64,000 nt of DNA from an uncultured Paludibaculum sp. (GTDB taxonomy: Bacteria > Acidobacteriota > Terriglobia > Bryobacterales > Bryobacteraceae): contig NZ_OY762268.1 in NCBI RefSeq assembly GCF_963665245.1, positions 868,001 to 932,000 of the forward strand, in the 5' to 3' direction. The notes beneath the pieces were generated by a model, which had not been told where the DNA came from, searched no databases, and saw only the letters and a program-made list of their open reading frames with translations. This document shows, one piece after another, positions 49,688 to 58,361 of this stretch (positions within the stretch are counted from its first letter, which is position 1; each line of letters starts with the position of its first letter). A program made the position numbers and the translations under genes.

Positions 49688-51661
49688 TTACCGCAGCACC
49701 TGCAGCAGCGTCGAGTAGTCATCGCTCCAGATTCTGGGGTGTTTCCGGCTCTCGCCGCTCTGCGCGGGTGCCCAATCCAGGCTCCCGGCCGTGCCCGCCA
49801 GCGCCCAAAGGCTGGGGCGCACCGCGTCGGCCTCGGAGCCTGAGTCCCGTACCTCTCGGCACTCGTAGCCCTGGTCGGCGGCCAGCATCCGGACTTCCGG
49901 TATCAGATCCAGATAGAGGTTTGAGAGGTGCAGTGCCAGCACACCACCGGCCTTCAGGTGACGCCGGTAGGTTCGAAACGCCTCGCGCGTGAGCAGATGG
50001 ACGGGAATCGAGTCACCCGAGAAGGCGTCGATCACCAGCAGGTCGAAGCCCTGATCGGATTCACGTTCCAGCAGCAGACGGCCATCGCCGACGGCCACCT
50101 CGATCTGCGCCTTACTGTCTCTGAGGTAGCGAAAATGCCGCCGGGCGAAATCCACCACCATCGGATTGATCTCGTAGAACCGGAACTCGTCGCCCGCGTG
50201 GCCGTAGGCCGCCAGCGTACCCGCGCCCAATCCGACGACGCCCACACGGCGATTGCCCTGCGTATGGGCGAACCACTGCCCAGGGCCGCTGTTCGGGCCG
50301 TAATAGGCTGTCGGCCGCATCCACCAGCCGTCAGCCGCGAACTCAGACCCATGCGAGATGGCCCCGTGGATAATACTGCGCAGCGGCGGCCGTCCCGCCC
50401 TACCCTCCGCTTGTTCCACTCGCAGACTTCCGTAGAAGTTGCGGCCGGCATCCAGTTCCCGCGGCGCCTTCATGAACTCGGCCAACGCCGGAGTAGTCAC
50501 CAGAACAGCACACACCGTCGCCAGTACATCAGTGAGCACACTGCGCCGGTAGACCGTCAACAACATCGAGAGGGAAAGGATGCACAGCACCACGGATAGT
50601 TCTGCATAGCCGCGGAAAACCCTCGGCGCCACGAACGCCACCAACAACGATCCCAGGGTTCCACCGGCGGCCATCACCAGGTAAAACTGCGTCAGCCGCC
50701 CCGGCTCCGGTTTCAGCGCCGCCAACTCGCCATGGCAGTAGAAGCAGGCCAGAAAGCAGCCGATGGAGAAGATGGGGATGCCCGCCGCCAGCATCTGGCC
50801 GGGCGGCAGGTAGACATAGGCGCCGGCCATCGCCAGCAGGGCCACGCCCGCCAGGGGCATGCCCCAGCGCCGCGCGTACCACTCACGTTCGAAAACGGCC
50901 ATGAACGTGAGTAAGTACAACAGCAGCGGCACCGTCCAAAGGAATGGAATCGGCGCCACGGTCTGGCACAGGTGATTCGTTACGCTCACCAGCACCAGCG
51001 AACCCATCGCCGAATAGAAGATCCACTTCGGCCACGATCCACCGGTCCGCACCTCATCGTGCCGCCCCACAGCCGCTGCTTCCGGGCTGCGCCGGATCAC
51101 GACCACCGCGGAGGCGGCCAACAGGACGGCCACTCCGCCATAGGCCCACGACCACCAGGTATTCAGCCGCGACAGCGGTAGCCAGGGCTCCAGCAGAAAG
51201 GGGAAACTCAATAGCGCCAGAGCGCACGACAGGTTCGACCAGCCGAACAGCTTGTACGCCCGCGCTTCCGGGTCCAGCCGTGCGTACCACGCCTGCATCA
51301 GCGGACTGGTGGCGCTCAGCACGATGTAGGGCACGCCTACCGCCCGCGTCAGCATCCAGACGATGCTCCAGCCGCTTCCAGTGCCTACCGAATCCACAGC
51401 CCCCAGGCCCACGGGCAGCGCGAACAGGCTGCCGGCCACCACCGCCAGGTGCACCTGCGCCTGCCGTCTTGGAGCCAGGAAACGAGCCAGGGCGTGCGCG
51501 TACAGATACCCGCCCAGCAGTGCCCCCTGGTAGAACACCATGCAGACCGCCCACACCGAAGCCGTCCCCCCAAACCAGGGCAGTATCTGCTTCGCCAGCA
51601 GAGGCTGTACCAGGAACAGGCAGAACGCGCTGGCAATCACCGATGAGACGAGAAGGGACAC
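49688..51661 (-). CDS. Membrane-fused spermidine-synthase-like protein
   Basis: 657 residues. The N-terminal half (about 1-400) is a bundle of roughly twelve membrane helices beginning SLLVSSVIASAFCLFLVQPL and including the FGGTASVWAVCMVFYQGALLGG region, given in part. The C-terminal part (about 440-640) is a SAM-dependent, SpeE-like fold: VGVVGLGAGTLAAY, FYEINPMVVDFAR, VAVGDGRLLL and LLVIDAFSGDSIP. The usual aminopropyl donor Asp sits in VIDAFSGD. Such fused proteins are common in Acidobacteria and their real substrate is unknown. Monocistronic, facing the 51737 gene. Confidence 0.82.
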   Translation of the reverse strand: MSLLVSSVIASAFCLFLVQPLLAKQILPWFGGTASVWAVCMVFYQGALLGGYLYAHALARFLAPRRQAQVHLAVVAGSLFALPVGLGAVDSVGTGSGWSIVWMLTRAVGVPYIVLSATSPLMQAWYARLDPEARAYKLFGWSNLSCALALLSFPFLLEPWLPLSRLNTWWSWAYGGVAVLLAASAVVVIRRSPEAAAVGRHDEVRTGGSWPKWIFYSAMGSLVLVSVTNHLCQTVAPIPFLWTVPLLLYLLTFMAVFEREWYARRWGMPLAGVALLAMAGAYVYLPPGQMLAAGIPIFSIGCFLACFYCHGELAALKPEPGRLTQFYLVMAAGGTLGSLLVAFVAPRVFRGYAELSVVLCILSLSMLLTVYRRSVLTDVLATVCAVLVTTPALAEFMKAPRELDAGRNFYGSLRVEQAEGRAGRPPLRSIIHGAISHGSEFAADGWWMRPTAYYGPNSGPGQWFAHTQGNRRVGVVGLGAGTLAAYGHAGDEFRFYEINPMVVDFARRHFRYLRDSKAQIEVAVGDGRLLLERESDQGFDLLVIDAFSGDSIPVHLLTREAFRTYRRHLKAGGVLALHLSNLYLDLIPEVRMLAADQGYECREVRDSGSEADAVRPSLWALAGTAGSLDWAPAQSGESRKHPRIWSDDYSTLLQVLR

Positions 51662-51736
51662 GAGGACCTGAGTCCACTATCGGCGGGATCGGGCAAACAC
51701 ATTAGCCAGCCGATCCAAAACGATACACTCGAATTT

Positions 51737-52468
51737 ATGCCTCGAGTGCTCTCCCGCCGAACCTTCGTCGCCGCCTCCGCCCTCTCCTGCCTGCCCCTGG
51801 AAGCCTCGGAAAAGACACTCTGTGGAGTCACTCTCGAGATCATCCGGCACGGCCGGAGCCGCCGTCGCTACCTTCGGATCCACGGCGACGAGACCACGGC
51901 CGCCCAGGCGCTGCGCGAACACCTGCGGACCGCCCGCGGCACCGGCTTCCTCGTCACCAACCCGAAACGCAACATCACCATCGCCGGTGGTCTCCTGGAC
52001 CCGAACCGCATGTTCTCGCGCGAGGGCGCCGAACGCAGCTACCGCCGCCTGAACCCGAAGTGGACCGACACCGAATTGCCGCCGGCTCTCGCGTGGCTCG
52101 ATCGAGAACGGCCCAAGCTCATCCACACCCTGCTGCCACCCAAAGGGGGGCTGCTGTTCGCCGTCCACAACAACGCGCGTGGCTACTCGATGGAGGAGGA
52201 GATTCCGATCTCACAACAGACTGCCCTGCCCCACCGCGACACGCCACACGAGTTCTTCCTTGTCACCGACCCGGCAGATTACGCCCGCATGGCTCAGGGT
52301 CCCTACAACGTCCTGCTGCAGAACGAACCCAAGGGCGAAGACGACGGATCGCTCTCCCGCCTGTGCGGCCGCCTCGGCGTGCGCTATGTGAATCTCGAGG
52401 TGGGCATCGGCAAACTGGCCGTCCAAAAGGAAATGATGGCGTGGTTGGAACGGACCTTGCCGGAGTAG
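51737..52468 (+). CDS. Exported hypothetical protein
   Basis: 243 residues. N-terminal leader with a twin-arginine-like LSRRTFVAASALS. The mature part begins EIIRHGRSRRRYLRIHGDETTAA and includes a Trp-Leu-Asp-Arg-Glu-Arg box and AVHNNARGYSMEEE, a pattern I recall in uncharacterised acidobacterial proteins that look like secreted hydrolases, but catalytic residues are not certain. Ends 13 bp before the aquaporin gene, on the same strand, and could share its transcript. Confidence 0.65.
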   Translation: MPRVLSRRTFVAASALSCLPLEASEKTLCGVTLEIIRHGRSRRRYLRIHGDETTAAQALREHLRTARGTGFLVTNPKRNITIAGGLLDPNRMFSREGAERSYRRLNPKWTDTELPPALAWLDRERPKLIHTLLPPKGGLLFAVHNNARGYSMEEEIPISQQTALPHRDTPHEFFLVTDPADYARMAQGPYNVLLQNEPKGEDDGSLSRLCGRLGVRYVNLEVGIGKLAVQKEMMAWLERTLPE

Positions 52469-52481
52469 TATGCTCTAGCCC

Positions 52482-53252
52482 ATGCGCAATGGTTTGCTGG
52501 CGGAACTGGTGGCCGAGTTTGTCGGTACGATGATCATCCTTCTGTTCGGAGCCGGGGTGGTCTCGATGGTCGTCCTGTTCGGCACCGGCACACCCGGCGA
52601 GGTAGTGAGCGGAGGCTACACGAACATCACCTTGGCCTGGGGGCTCGGCGTGACATTCGGCGTCTTTGTCGCCGGCAAGATCAGCGGAGCGCATCTCAAC
52701 CCGGCCGTCACCCTGACTCTAGCCGTCTTCCGCGGCTTTTCCTGGGCCAAGGTCGCCCCCTACTGCGTCGCCCAGTCGCTGGGCGCCATGGCCGGCGCCG
52801 CCCTCGTCTTCTTCAACTACCGCCTGGCCTTCCTCCAATTCGATCCGAACCTCGAAAAGACCGCCGGCATCTTCACCACCTTCCCCGCCTTCCCTCAGGC
52901 TCTCTCGGCCGGGTTCTTCGATCAGGTGTTGGGCACGGCCCTCCTGCTGTTTCTGATCTTCGCCGTCACCGACGAAAGGAACCAGCCGGTCTCCGGGAAT
53001 CTCGCACCGGTCGTCATCGGTCTGATCGTGGTCGCCATCGGCATGTCCTTTGGCAAGCTGCACGGCTACGCCATCAACCCGGCGCGCGACATCGGCCCCC
53101 GGATCTTCACGGTGATGGCCGGCTTCCGCAACAATGGGCTCACCGACAACACCGGGATCTGGTGGATCCCCATCGTCGCCCCTCTCGCCGGCGGACTGGT
53201 CGGTGGCGGCTGCTACGACCTGCTGATCCGGCGCTGGCTGCCTCGCGACTAG
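52482..53252 (+). CDS. glpF: MIP family channel, aquaglyceroporin type
   Basis: 256 residues with six membrane helices and two half-helices carrying the channel signature: SGAHLNPAVTLTLAVFRGF (first NPA, about residues 68-71) and GYAINPARDIGPR (second NPA, about 190). The Asp after the second NPA (NPARD) is typical of glycerol facilitators, and no Asn-Pro variant is seen. Passive transport of glycerol or small solutes, maybe water. No glpK or glpD nearby. 13 bp after the exported hypothetical. Confidence 0.88.
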   Translation: MRNGLLAELVAEFVGTMIILLFGAGVVSMVVLFGTGTPGEVVSGGYTNITLAWGLGVTFGVFVAGKISGAHLNPAVTLTLAVFRGFSWAKVAPYCVAQSLGAMAGAALVFFNYRLAFLQFDPNLEKTAGIFTTFPAFPQALSAGFFDQVLGTALLLFLIFAVTDERNQPVSGNLAPVVIGLIVVAIGMSFGKLHGYAINPARDIGPRIFTVMAGFRNNGLTDNTGIWWIPIVAPLAGGLVGGGCYDLLIRRWLPRD

Positions 53253-53308
53253 CGTTCCGCGAAGTCCACTCGGTGAGGGCGGTATCATGGAGGTAGTTGG
53301 ATCCTTCC

Positions 53309-53827
53309 ATGTTCTTCACACTCACCGAACTTGAGCACCACCCTATCCTTTTTGAAGTCACCTATGCTCCAGGTGAAGTGCAACTCGGCGAAGAGTTGCA
53401 CCAGTTGGGCGGGCTCGAAGTCAGTGGCAAAGCCGAACTCCTGCGCAACACCCTGGGCGAGATTCGCCTGCGCGGCCATGCCAAAGTGGTGCTGGAAACC
53501 AACTGTGACCTCTGCCTCGATCCGGCCAACCTCAACATTGACAATGACTTCGACCTCTTCTACCGGCCCGCCGAGAAGGTCGAAACACATGGCGAAATTC
53601 ACCTGGAAGAGGGTGAAATCGAGATCTCGTTCTACGAGGGAGACGGCGTAGGCCTGCGCGACGCCCTGCGAGAGTTCATCCTGCTCAGCATCCCCATGCG
53701 CGCGGTCTGCCGCGAAGACTGCAAAGGCCTCTGCCCGACGTGTGGCCGGAATCGCAATGAAGGTCCGTGTGGCTGCAACACCAGAAGAACCGATCCGCGC
53801 CTGGCGGCCCTCAAGAACATCAGTTGA
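53309..53827 (+). CDS. yceD: YceD/DUF177 family protein
   Basis: 172 residues from ATG 53309; a TTG at 53297 is the alternative, because GGAGG at 53289-53293 is nearer to it. DUF177 proteins are needed for normal 23S rRNA levels and are usually encoded before rpmF. The beta-rich core has FEVTYAPGEVQ and CDLCLDPANL; the C-terminus has a CREDCKGLCPTCG-NRNEGPCGC cluster that can bind zinc. rpmF is not adjacent here but 4.3 kb downstream. Upstream of a repeat block. Confidence 0.85.
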   Translation: MFFTLTELEHHPILFEVTYAPGEVQLGEELHQLGGLEVSGKAELLRNTLGEIRLRGHAKVVLETNCDLCLDPANLNIDNDFDLFYRPAEKVETHGEIHLEEGEIEISFYEGDGVGLRDALREFILLSIPMRAVCREDCKGLCPTCGRNRNEGPCGCNTRRTDPRLAALKNIS

Positions 53828-53855
53828 GGCGGTTCGGGAACGGGAGCAGGAGTTG

Positions 53856-53975
53856 TCAGAGCTCAGCGGTCAGCGATCAGCCGTCAGCGCTCAGCTTTGA
53901 ACCCCAAACCCACCCCGGTCTCGAAATAGGCAAACTCAAAAGCTGATGGCTGAAAGCTGATGGCTGATCGCTTCT
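53856..53975. repeat. Paired arms of heptamer repeats forming an inverted repeat
   Basis: Left arm 53856-53897: six contiguous TCAGNNN units (TCAGAGC, TCAGCGG, TCAGCGA, TCAGCCG, TCAGCGC, TCAGCTT). Right arm 53941-53975: four units of the reverse-complement type (AGCTGAT, GGCTGAA, AGCTGAT, GGCTGAT) and a degenerate CGCTTCT. The arms could fold as a long imperfect hairpin around a 43-base loop. Located between yceD and the convergent response regulator. Confidence 0.65.
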
Positions 53976-53978
53976 CCG

Positions 53979-54629
53979 TTAGCTGATAATCTTCTTCCGC
54001 ACCGCGTACAGCACCAGTTCCGCCGTGTTGTGGAGGTTCAGCTTCTGCATGATGCGCGTACGGTGCGTCTCCACCGTGTACACGCTCAAGTCGAGCAGAT
54101 TCGCCACGTCCTTGTTCGAGCGGCCTTCGGCCAGCAATTGCAGAATCTCGCGTTCGCGGTCAGTCAACAGACTGTAGCTATCCTGCAGATTGCGCTGCTG
54201 CAGGTTCCGCATGTAGTCTTCCAGCAACGCCTGGGCGATGGCCGGGCTGAAGAACGGCTTGCCGCTGGCCACGATGCGGATGGCCCGCACCAGATCCTCC
54301 TCGGCATTGTCTTTCAGCAGGAAACCGCGCGCCCCACACTCCAGCGCCCGCAGCAGGTAAGCCTCATCGTTGTGCATCGACAGAATCAGCACCCCGACGG
54401 AAGGGTTCTGCTTCACGATCTGCGCCGTCGCGTCAATGCCGTTTAGCTGCGGCATCGCGATGTCCATGACGATGACGTGCGGCGACAGCTCTTTGGCCAG
54501 GCGCACCGCCTCTCGTCCGTCCGCCGCCTCGCCTGCCACGGCCAAGTCGGGCTCCTGCTCCAAAATGAACCGCAGACCCTTCCGAACCACACCGTGATCG
54601 TCCACCAGCAAAACTTGAATGTCGCTCAT
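53979..54629 (-). CDS. NarL/LuxR-type response regulator
   Basis: 216 residues. Receiver (1-120) with LVDDHGVVRKG, phosphoacceptor in VIVMDIAMPQ (about Asp 54), and LLKDNAEEDLV Lys; C-terminal LuxR helix-turn-helix with TDREREILQLLAEGRSNKDVA and YTVETHRTRIMQKL, each given in part. ATG overlaps the stop of the upstream histidine kinase (ATGA). Two-component partner of the 54626-55939 kinase. Targets unknown. Confidence 0.92.
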   Translation of the reverse strand: MSDIQVLLVDDHGVVRKGLRFILEQEPDLAVAGEAADGREAVRLAKELSPHVIVMDIAMPQLNGIDATAQIVKQNPSVGVLILSMHNDEAYLLRALECGARGFLLKDNAEEDLVRAIRIVASGKPFFSPAIAQALLEDYMRNLQQRNLQDSYSLLTDREREILQLLAEGRSNKDVANLLDLSVYTVETHRTRIMQKLNLHNTAELVLYAVRKKIIS

Positions 54630-55939
54630 GCGCTCTTTCTGGGAATGGTAGCCTTGACCTCCGTACCCCGTCCGGGCTCGGACTCAATCTGAAGGTCCCC
54701 ACCCATCTCCAGGATCCGCTCTTCCATGCCAAGCATGCCAAGCCCTAGCCGCTTGGTTGCGGCCAGATCCATCCCTTTCCCATTGTCGCGAATTGTGAGC
54801 CGCACACGATCCTTTTCCGCCTGCACCCGGATATTCACCTCGCTGGCCGAGGCGTGCCGGGTGATATTCGTCAGCGCCTCCTGCACCACGCGAAACAGGC
54901 TCGTCTTCTGAGGTTCGGTCAACCCGTCCAACGAGCCATCGATCTTGACGTTGGCGGGGACTCCGCAGACGCGCGAAAACTCCCGCGCCTGCCAGCCAAT
55001 GGCCGGCCCCAGCCCGAGATCGTCCAGCATCGACGGACGCAGCCCCATGGCCAGGTCGCGCACCGTCTTCATGGCCCCTTCGGCCACCTCTTTCGCCTGC
55101 TTCACATGCGTTTGAAACTTCTCCGGGTCCCCGGTCCCAATCCGGCCCAAATTGGCGATCTCCACACGCAGAGCCGTCAGCATCTGCCCTACCTGGTCGT
55201 GCAGTTCCAGAGACAGCGCTTTCCGCTCCTCCTCCTGCGCCCGGACGAGCTTCTGTGACAGATTCCGCAGGGCACGCTCGGCATTGCGGGCCCGGCGCTC
55301 CAGCCGCACAATCCACCAGACGCTCAGCCCGGCCACCAGGGCGCTCAGCGCCAGAATGCCGTAGGTGAGCCGCCGCAGCCAGTATCGGAACTCGGCCTGT
55401 GAATCTTCGAGCCGTTGCTCGGCTTGCCGCAGGTTGTGGACGTTGATGGACTGCAGCCGCTCCGCCAGATCGGAGATCAGGCGCCGGCGCGTCAGCAGGT
55501 TCCGCGTGTAGCTGCTGGCCAGGGCATTCTTGACGTCCGGAGTCCACTCCAAGGGCGGACGCAGTACGGCGATGTAGTCTTCCACCTGATCGCGCAGCTT
55601 GGCCAGGGTGTCGGCATCGACAGCATGCCCCAGACGCTTTTCCAACTGGAAGAGAGACGACAGCATCCGCTCGCGGCTCTCCACCACTTGCTGCTTCAGG
55701 TCGGCCGCGTTGGCCGCGTTGCGGTCCAGCAGATAGTCGCGAACGTCGATATTGATGCGGTACAGATCCGCCCGCATCTCGGACAGCAGCGCCTCCGTCC
55801 CGGAGTATGACTCCTGAGCCGCCATCAGGTCACGCTGGCTCTGGGAGGTGCGCCGGATTTGCGAGAACCCGAGAATTGCGGTTAACACCATCATCGAGCC
55901 GAACCCCGCGATGAGGGCGAACCCGAATCGAGGACTCAT
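54626..55939 (-). CDS. NarX/DegS-type sensor histidine kinase
   Basis: 437 residues from ATG 55939 (MSPRFGFALIAG); the frame extends to 56050 with an ATG there as alternative. First membrane helix about 5-22, a helical extracytoplasmic sensor resembling a four-helix bundle/CHASE3 (about 25-180), second membrane helix about 185-205, coiled linker, HisKA_3 dimerisation domain with LSLELHDQVGQMLTALRVE (His in LHDQ) and an HATPase with VQEALTNITRHASA, NGKGMD and GLGMLGM. Pairs with the overlapping NarL-type regulator; the ligand is unknown. Confidence 0.88.
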   Translation of the reverse strand: MSPRFGFALIAGFGSMMVLTAILGFSQIRRTSQSQRDLMAAQESYSGTEALLSEMRADLYRINIDVRDYLLDRNAANAADLKQQVVESRERMLSSLFQLEKRLGHAVDADTLAKLRDQVEDYIAVLRPPLEWTPDVKNALASSYTRNLLTRRRLISDLAERLQSINVHNLRQAEQRLEDSQAEFRYWLRRLTYGILALSALVAGLSVWWIVRLERRARNAERALRNLSQKLVRAQEEERKALSLELHDQVGQMLTALRVEIANLGRIGTGDPEKFQTHVKQAKEVAEGAMKTVRDLAMGLRPSMLDDLGLGPAIGWQAREFSRVCGVPANVKIDGSLDGLTEPQKTSLFRVVQEALTNITRHASASEVNIRVQAEKDRVRLTIRDNGKGMDLAATKRLGLGMLGMEERILEMGGDLQIESEPGRGTEVKATIPRKSA

Positions 55940-56062
55940 GCGGGAGCCGCCGGGACTCGGAGTGGGAGAGAGGGGCGAAGTTGGCGCATCGTCGGTCCGG
56001 TGTGAAACCAGTATCCGCCAAATTCGTTCCGCTTGTAGGTAGGAAGCCAAAAGGAACTCAGA

Positions 56063-57295
56063 CTAGGCCGTGGCGACCTGTAGCCAGGCCGGATCCCGCT
56101 CCGCCGCCGTGATCAGGCGGGCAAACGCTTCCGGCACCGCGTGTTCCATGCGCAGCCAGCTAGGCAGCGCCGGCACGCCCATTGGATTCTCCACAAATTC
56201 CCGCCCGGCCGAAGCCAACGACTCGCTGAAGATCTCCACCGAAAACTCCTCGGAATGCAGATCGTAGTCCAGGCCGTTGAACGAAGCGTCGGCCGCGTAG
56301 CGCGTCACCATCTCTCCAGCCGCCTTCGCATAGGAATGCGGCAGAGTGGCCTTCAGCAGCTCGTCCTGAATGACCGCACCGTCCCGGCACACGGCCGTGA
56401 ACAGCGCCTTGGCGATGTCCCGCGTCATCTTGTTCAGGCCCCGCGAGGCGTCGGCCGGCGACAGCACCTGATGTTTGTGGTCGTAGCAGTCGGTGAGATC
56501 CACCTGGCAGGTCCGCATCACCGGAACTTTCTGCCACACCTCGGAGAGCGTCGAAACCTCAAGGCCCCAATCGGGCGAGACCCGCAGGTTGCGCGCCAGC
56601 GACTTCGTCATCGCGATCTCGCCGGCCAGCCCATAGCGGAAGCTGTCCAGGAATCGCAGGAATCCGCTGTGAATGCCGGCGTCCTGCAGCGCGCGCACCA
56701 GCGGAGTCAGGAACAGGCGGGTCACCCGGCCGTTCAACTGCGCCGTGAAGCGTGGGTAGAACGCCTTTGCGAATTCGAACTGGCAATCCTCGGCCACCAG
56801 CGGATAGACCAGCCGTGACAGCATGTGCCGGTGATAGGTCTTGATGTCGCAGTCCTGGAAAGCGATGACATCGCAATCGCCCTTCGCCAGCAGGTAGCCT
56901 GTGCCCAGCCAGCAAGCTTGGCCCTTTCCAGGGCTCTGAACGCGCAGGCCGGCCTCTTCCGTGGTCCGCAGGAAGTCCTGCACCGGCTCGCTGTCGAGCC
57001 ACAGCACGGTGGATTCCACCGGCAGGCGCTGGAATAGCCGCCGCACCTGCTCATACTGCTCTTCATCGGCGCGCGACAGCACGAGCACAATCCGCTGCAG
57101 CCAGGGCACGCGCTGCAGCTGTTCGAGGATGCCGTGCATTGCCGGTGTTTCGAACTCAGAATACAAAGCGGGCAAGACGAGCCCAATGGACTTTTCGCGG
57201 CCCAAATGGCTCAACTCGGCATCCAATTGATGGGCCGCGTCGCGCCTCAGGCTGTGTAGCGTAGGAACGAGTCCGGTTTGATAGAAATCCGCCAT
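56063..57295 (-). CDS. GpgS-like glycosyltransferase
   Basis: 410 residues from ATG 57295, with GGAAGGAGG as Shine-Dalgarno; an upstream extension is not used. GT-A fold of the glucosyl-3-phosphoglycerate synthase/GT81 kind: VLPALYSEFETP, VLWLDSEPV, the metal-binding DCD in AFQDCDIKTYHR, AGEIAMTKSLARNL and DWGLEVSTLSEVW. It would transfer glucose or mannose to phosphoglycerate, making a compatible-solute precursor. A phosphatase partner gene is not seen nearby. Single gene on the minus strand. Confidence 0.82.
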   Translation of the reverse strand: MADFYQTGLVPTLHSLRRDAAHQLDAELSHLGREKSIGLVLPALYSEFETPAMHGILEQLQRVPWLQRIVLVLSRADEEQYEQVRRLFQRLPVESTVLWLDSEPVQDFLRTTEEAGLRVQSPGKGQACWLGTGYLLAKGDCDVIAFQDCDIKTYHRHMLSRLVYPLVAEDCQFEFAKAFYPRFTAQLNGRVTRLFLTPLVRALQDAGIHSGFLRFLDSFRYGLAGEIAMTKSLARNLRVSPDWGLEVSTLSEVWQKVPVMRTCQVDLTDCYDHKHQVLSPADASRGLNKMTRDIAKALFTAVCRDGAVIQDELLKATLPHSYAKAAGEMVTRYAADASFNGLDYDLHSEEFSVEIFSESLASAGREFVENPMGVPALPSWLRMEHAVPEAFARLITAAERDPAWLQVATA

Positions 57296-57453
57296 GCAGT
57301 CTTGCCTCCTTCCTTTCCAGGGTAGGGGGCGGTGCGTCCTGGGCATATCCCGGGAACACTGTACGCGCCTCACGGAATCCCGGTACGGGCCGTACTAGCT
57401 GACCGGTTAGCCAGTCAGATTGTTTATTTTCAGTGAATTAGAGAATCCAAAAA

Positions 57454-57978
57454 CTAACGGATCCGCTGGAAGCGCGTCTCGGAATACGGCTGGAAGTCCT
57501 TGCCAGGCTCGGCAATCGAGAACGATTCCACGAATTCGTCTTTGGAAACAATTCGATACACTTCGCGCGCCCGGAAGCCTGCCGGTAGATTCTCTATCTG
57601 GAAGGTGGTGAATTCCCGGCTCTCCGGCGTACTTGCGGTCAGACGGTACTCATTCACAAACCCTTCTATATGGAACTGCCGCAGCACCAGGACCTTCATA
57701 TTGCGGTCGTAGCTGAACATGCCCCAATCCTCGTGGATCTCCGGCTCGGTCTTCCCTTTGACGATCTCCCAGGTGGACTTGTTCCTCACGGAGAGAAACC
57801 GGCCTTTCATCTCAAAACGATACTCGCGCTCGCTCACGCCACGTCCGGGCTCGCCCGTGGCCACACCCTTCCACCGCCCCTCCAGAAACCGGACCGGCGC
57901 AAACCGATCTTCCGCCACCGGTGCCTGCAGCAGGGACAAGGTCAGCGCAATAGTGGCGAGCGGGAACCCTTGCAGCAT
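57454..57978 (-). CDS. Exported hypothetical protein, lipocalin-like
   Basis: 174 residues. Signal peptide (about 1-22, hydrophobic with ATIALTLSLLQAPVAED end). The mature part reads as a small beta barrel: FLEGRWKGVATGEPG, then alternating strands with YRFEMKGRFLSVRN, DWGMFSYDRNMKVLVLRQFH, as in DUF1579/lipocalin-type proteins, cited in part. Likely periplasmic ligand binding; no catalytic residues are evident. Upstream of rpmF but on the opposite strand. Confidence 0.65.
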   Translation of the reverse strand: MLQGFPLATIALTLSLLQAPVAEDRFAPVRFLEGRWKGVATGEPGRGVSEREYRFEMKGRFLSVRNKSTWEIVKGKTEPEIHEDWGMFSYDRNMKVLVLRQFHIEGFVNEYRLTASTPESREFTTFQIENLPAGFRAREVYRIVSKDEFVESFSIAEPGKDFQPYSETRFQRIR

Positions 57979-58038
57979 GCAGCCATGCTAGCCACAACCG
58001 CGGGCGCTGTCGAGCCCGGCCCATACCCCTTCATCGGG

Positions 58039-58068
58039 ATGACAGGGCAACCTGCGATCACTTATACT
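58039..58068 (+). promoter_or_regulatory. Promoter for rpmF-plsX
   Basis: -35 ATGACA at 58039-58044 and -10 TATACT at 58063-58068 (each one base from consensus), spacer 18, 70 bases before rpmF. It gives rpmF-plsX its own promoter, consistent with the missing yceD neighbour. Confidence 0.55.
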
Positions 58069-58137
58069 GTAAGGGTCTTATCTTTCATCCGATTCTGGCC
58101 TTTCGTCCAGACGGATAGCCTCCAAAGGAAGGAAGCC

Positions 58138-58320
58138 ATGCCGAATCCGAAGCGACGCCACTCCAAGCGCCGTACGTCCGCGCGCCGCACGCACGACTCC
58201 CTGAAGGCCGCGGGCTTGAGCTCGTGCCCGAAGTGTCACGAGATGAAACTGCCCCACCGCGCCTGCCCCCATTGCGGTTGGTACAAAACCCGGGAAGTGA
58301 TTGAAGTGGTTCAGGAGTAG
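58138..58320 (+). CDS. rpmF: 50S ribosomal protein L32
   Basis: 60 residues; ATG at 58138 after AAGGAAGGAAG. Basic N-terminus MPNPKRRHSKRRTSARR and zinc-binding CPKC...CPHCG finger in the C-terminal half, the standard bacterial L32 layout. Structural protein of the large ribosomal subunit. plsX follows 41 bases later, the usual rpmF-plsX pairing. Confidence 0.96.
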   Translation: MPNPKRRHSKRRTSARRTHDSLKAAGLSSCPKCHEMKLPHRACPHCGWYKTREVIEVVQE

Positions 58321-58361
58321 CCGCTGGCTCTCCAGAATATTCCACAGTCGTTGTCGATTGA

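Noticed and set aside
53856..53975. CRISPR-like array
   Set aside because: The units are seven bases long, contiguous and degenerate, without spacers.
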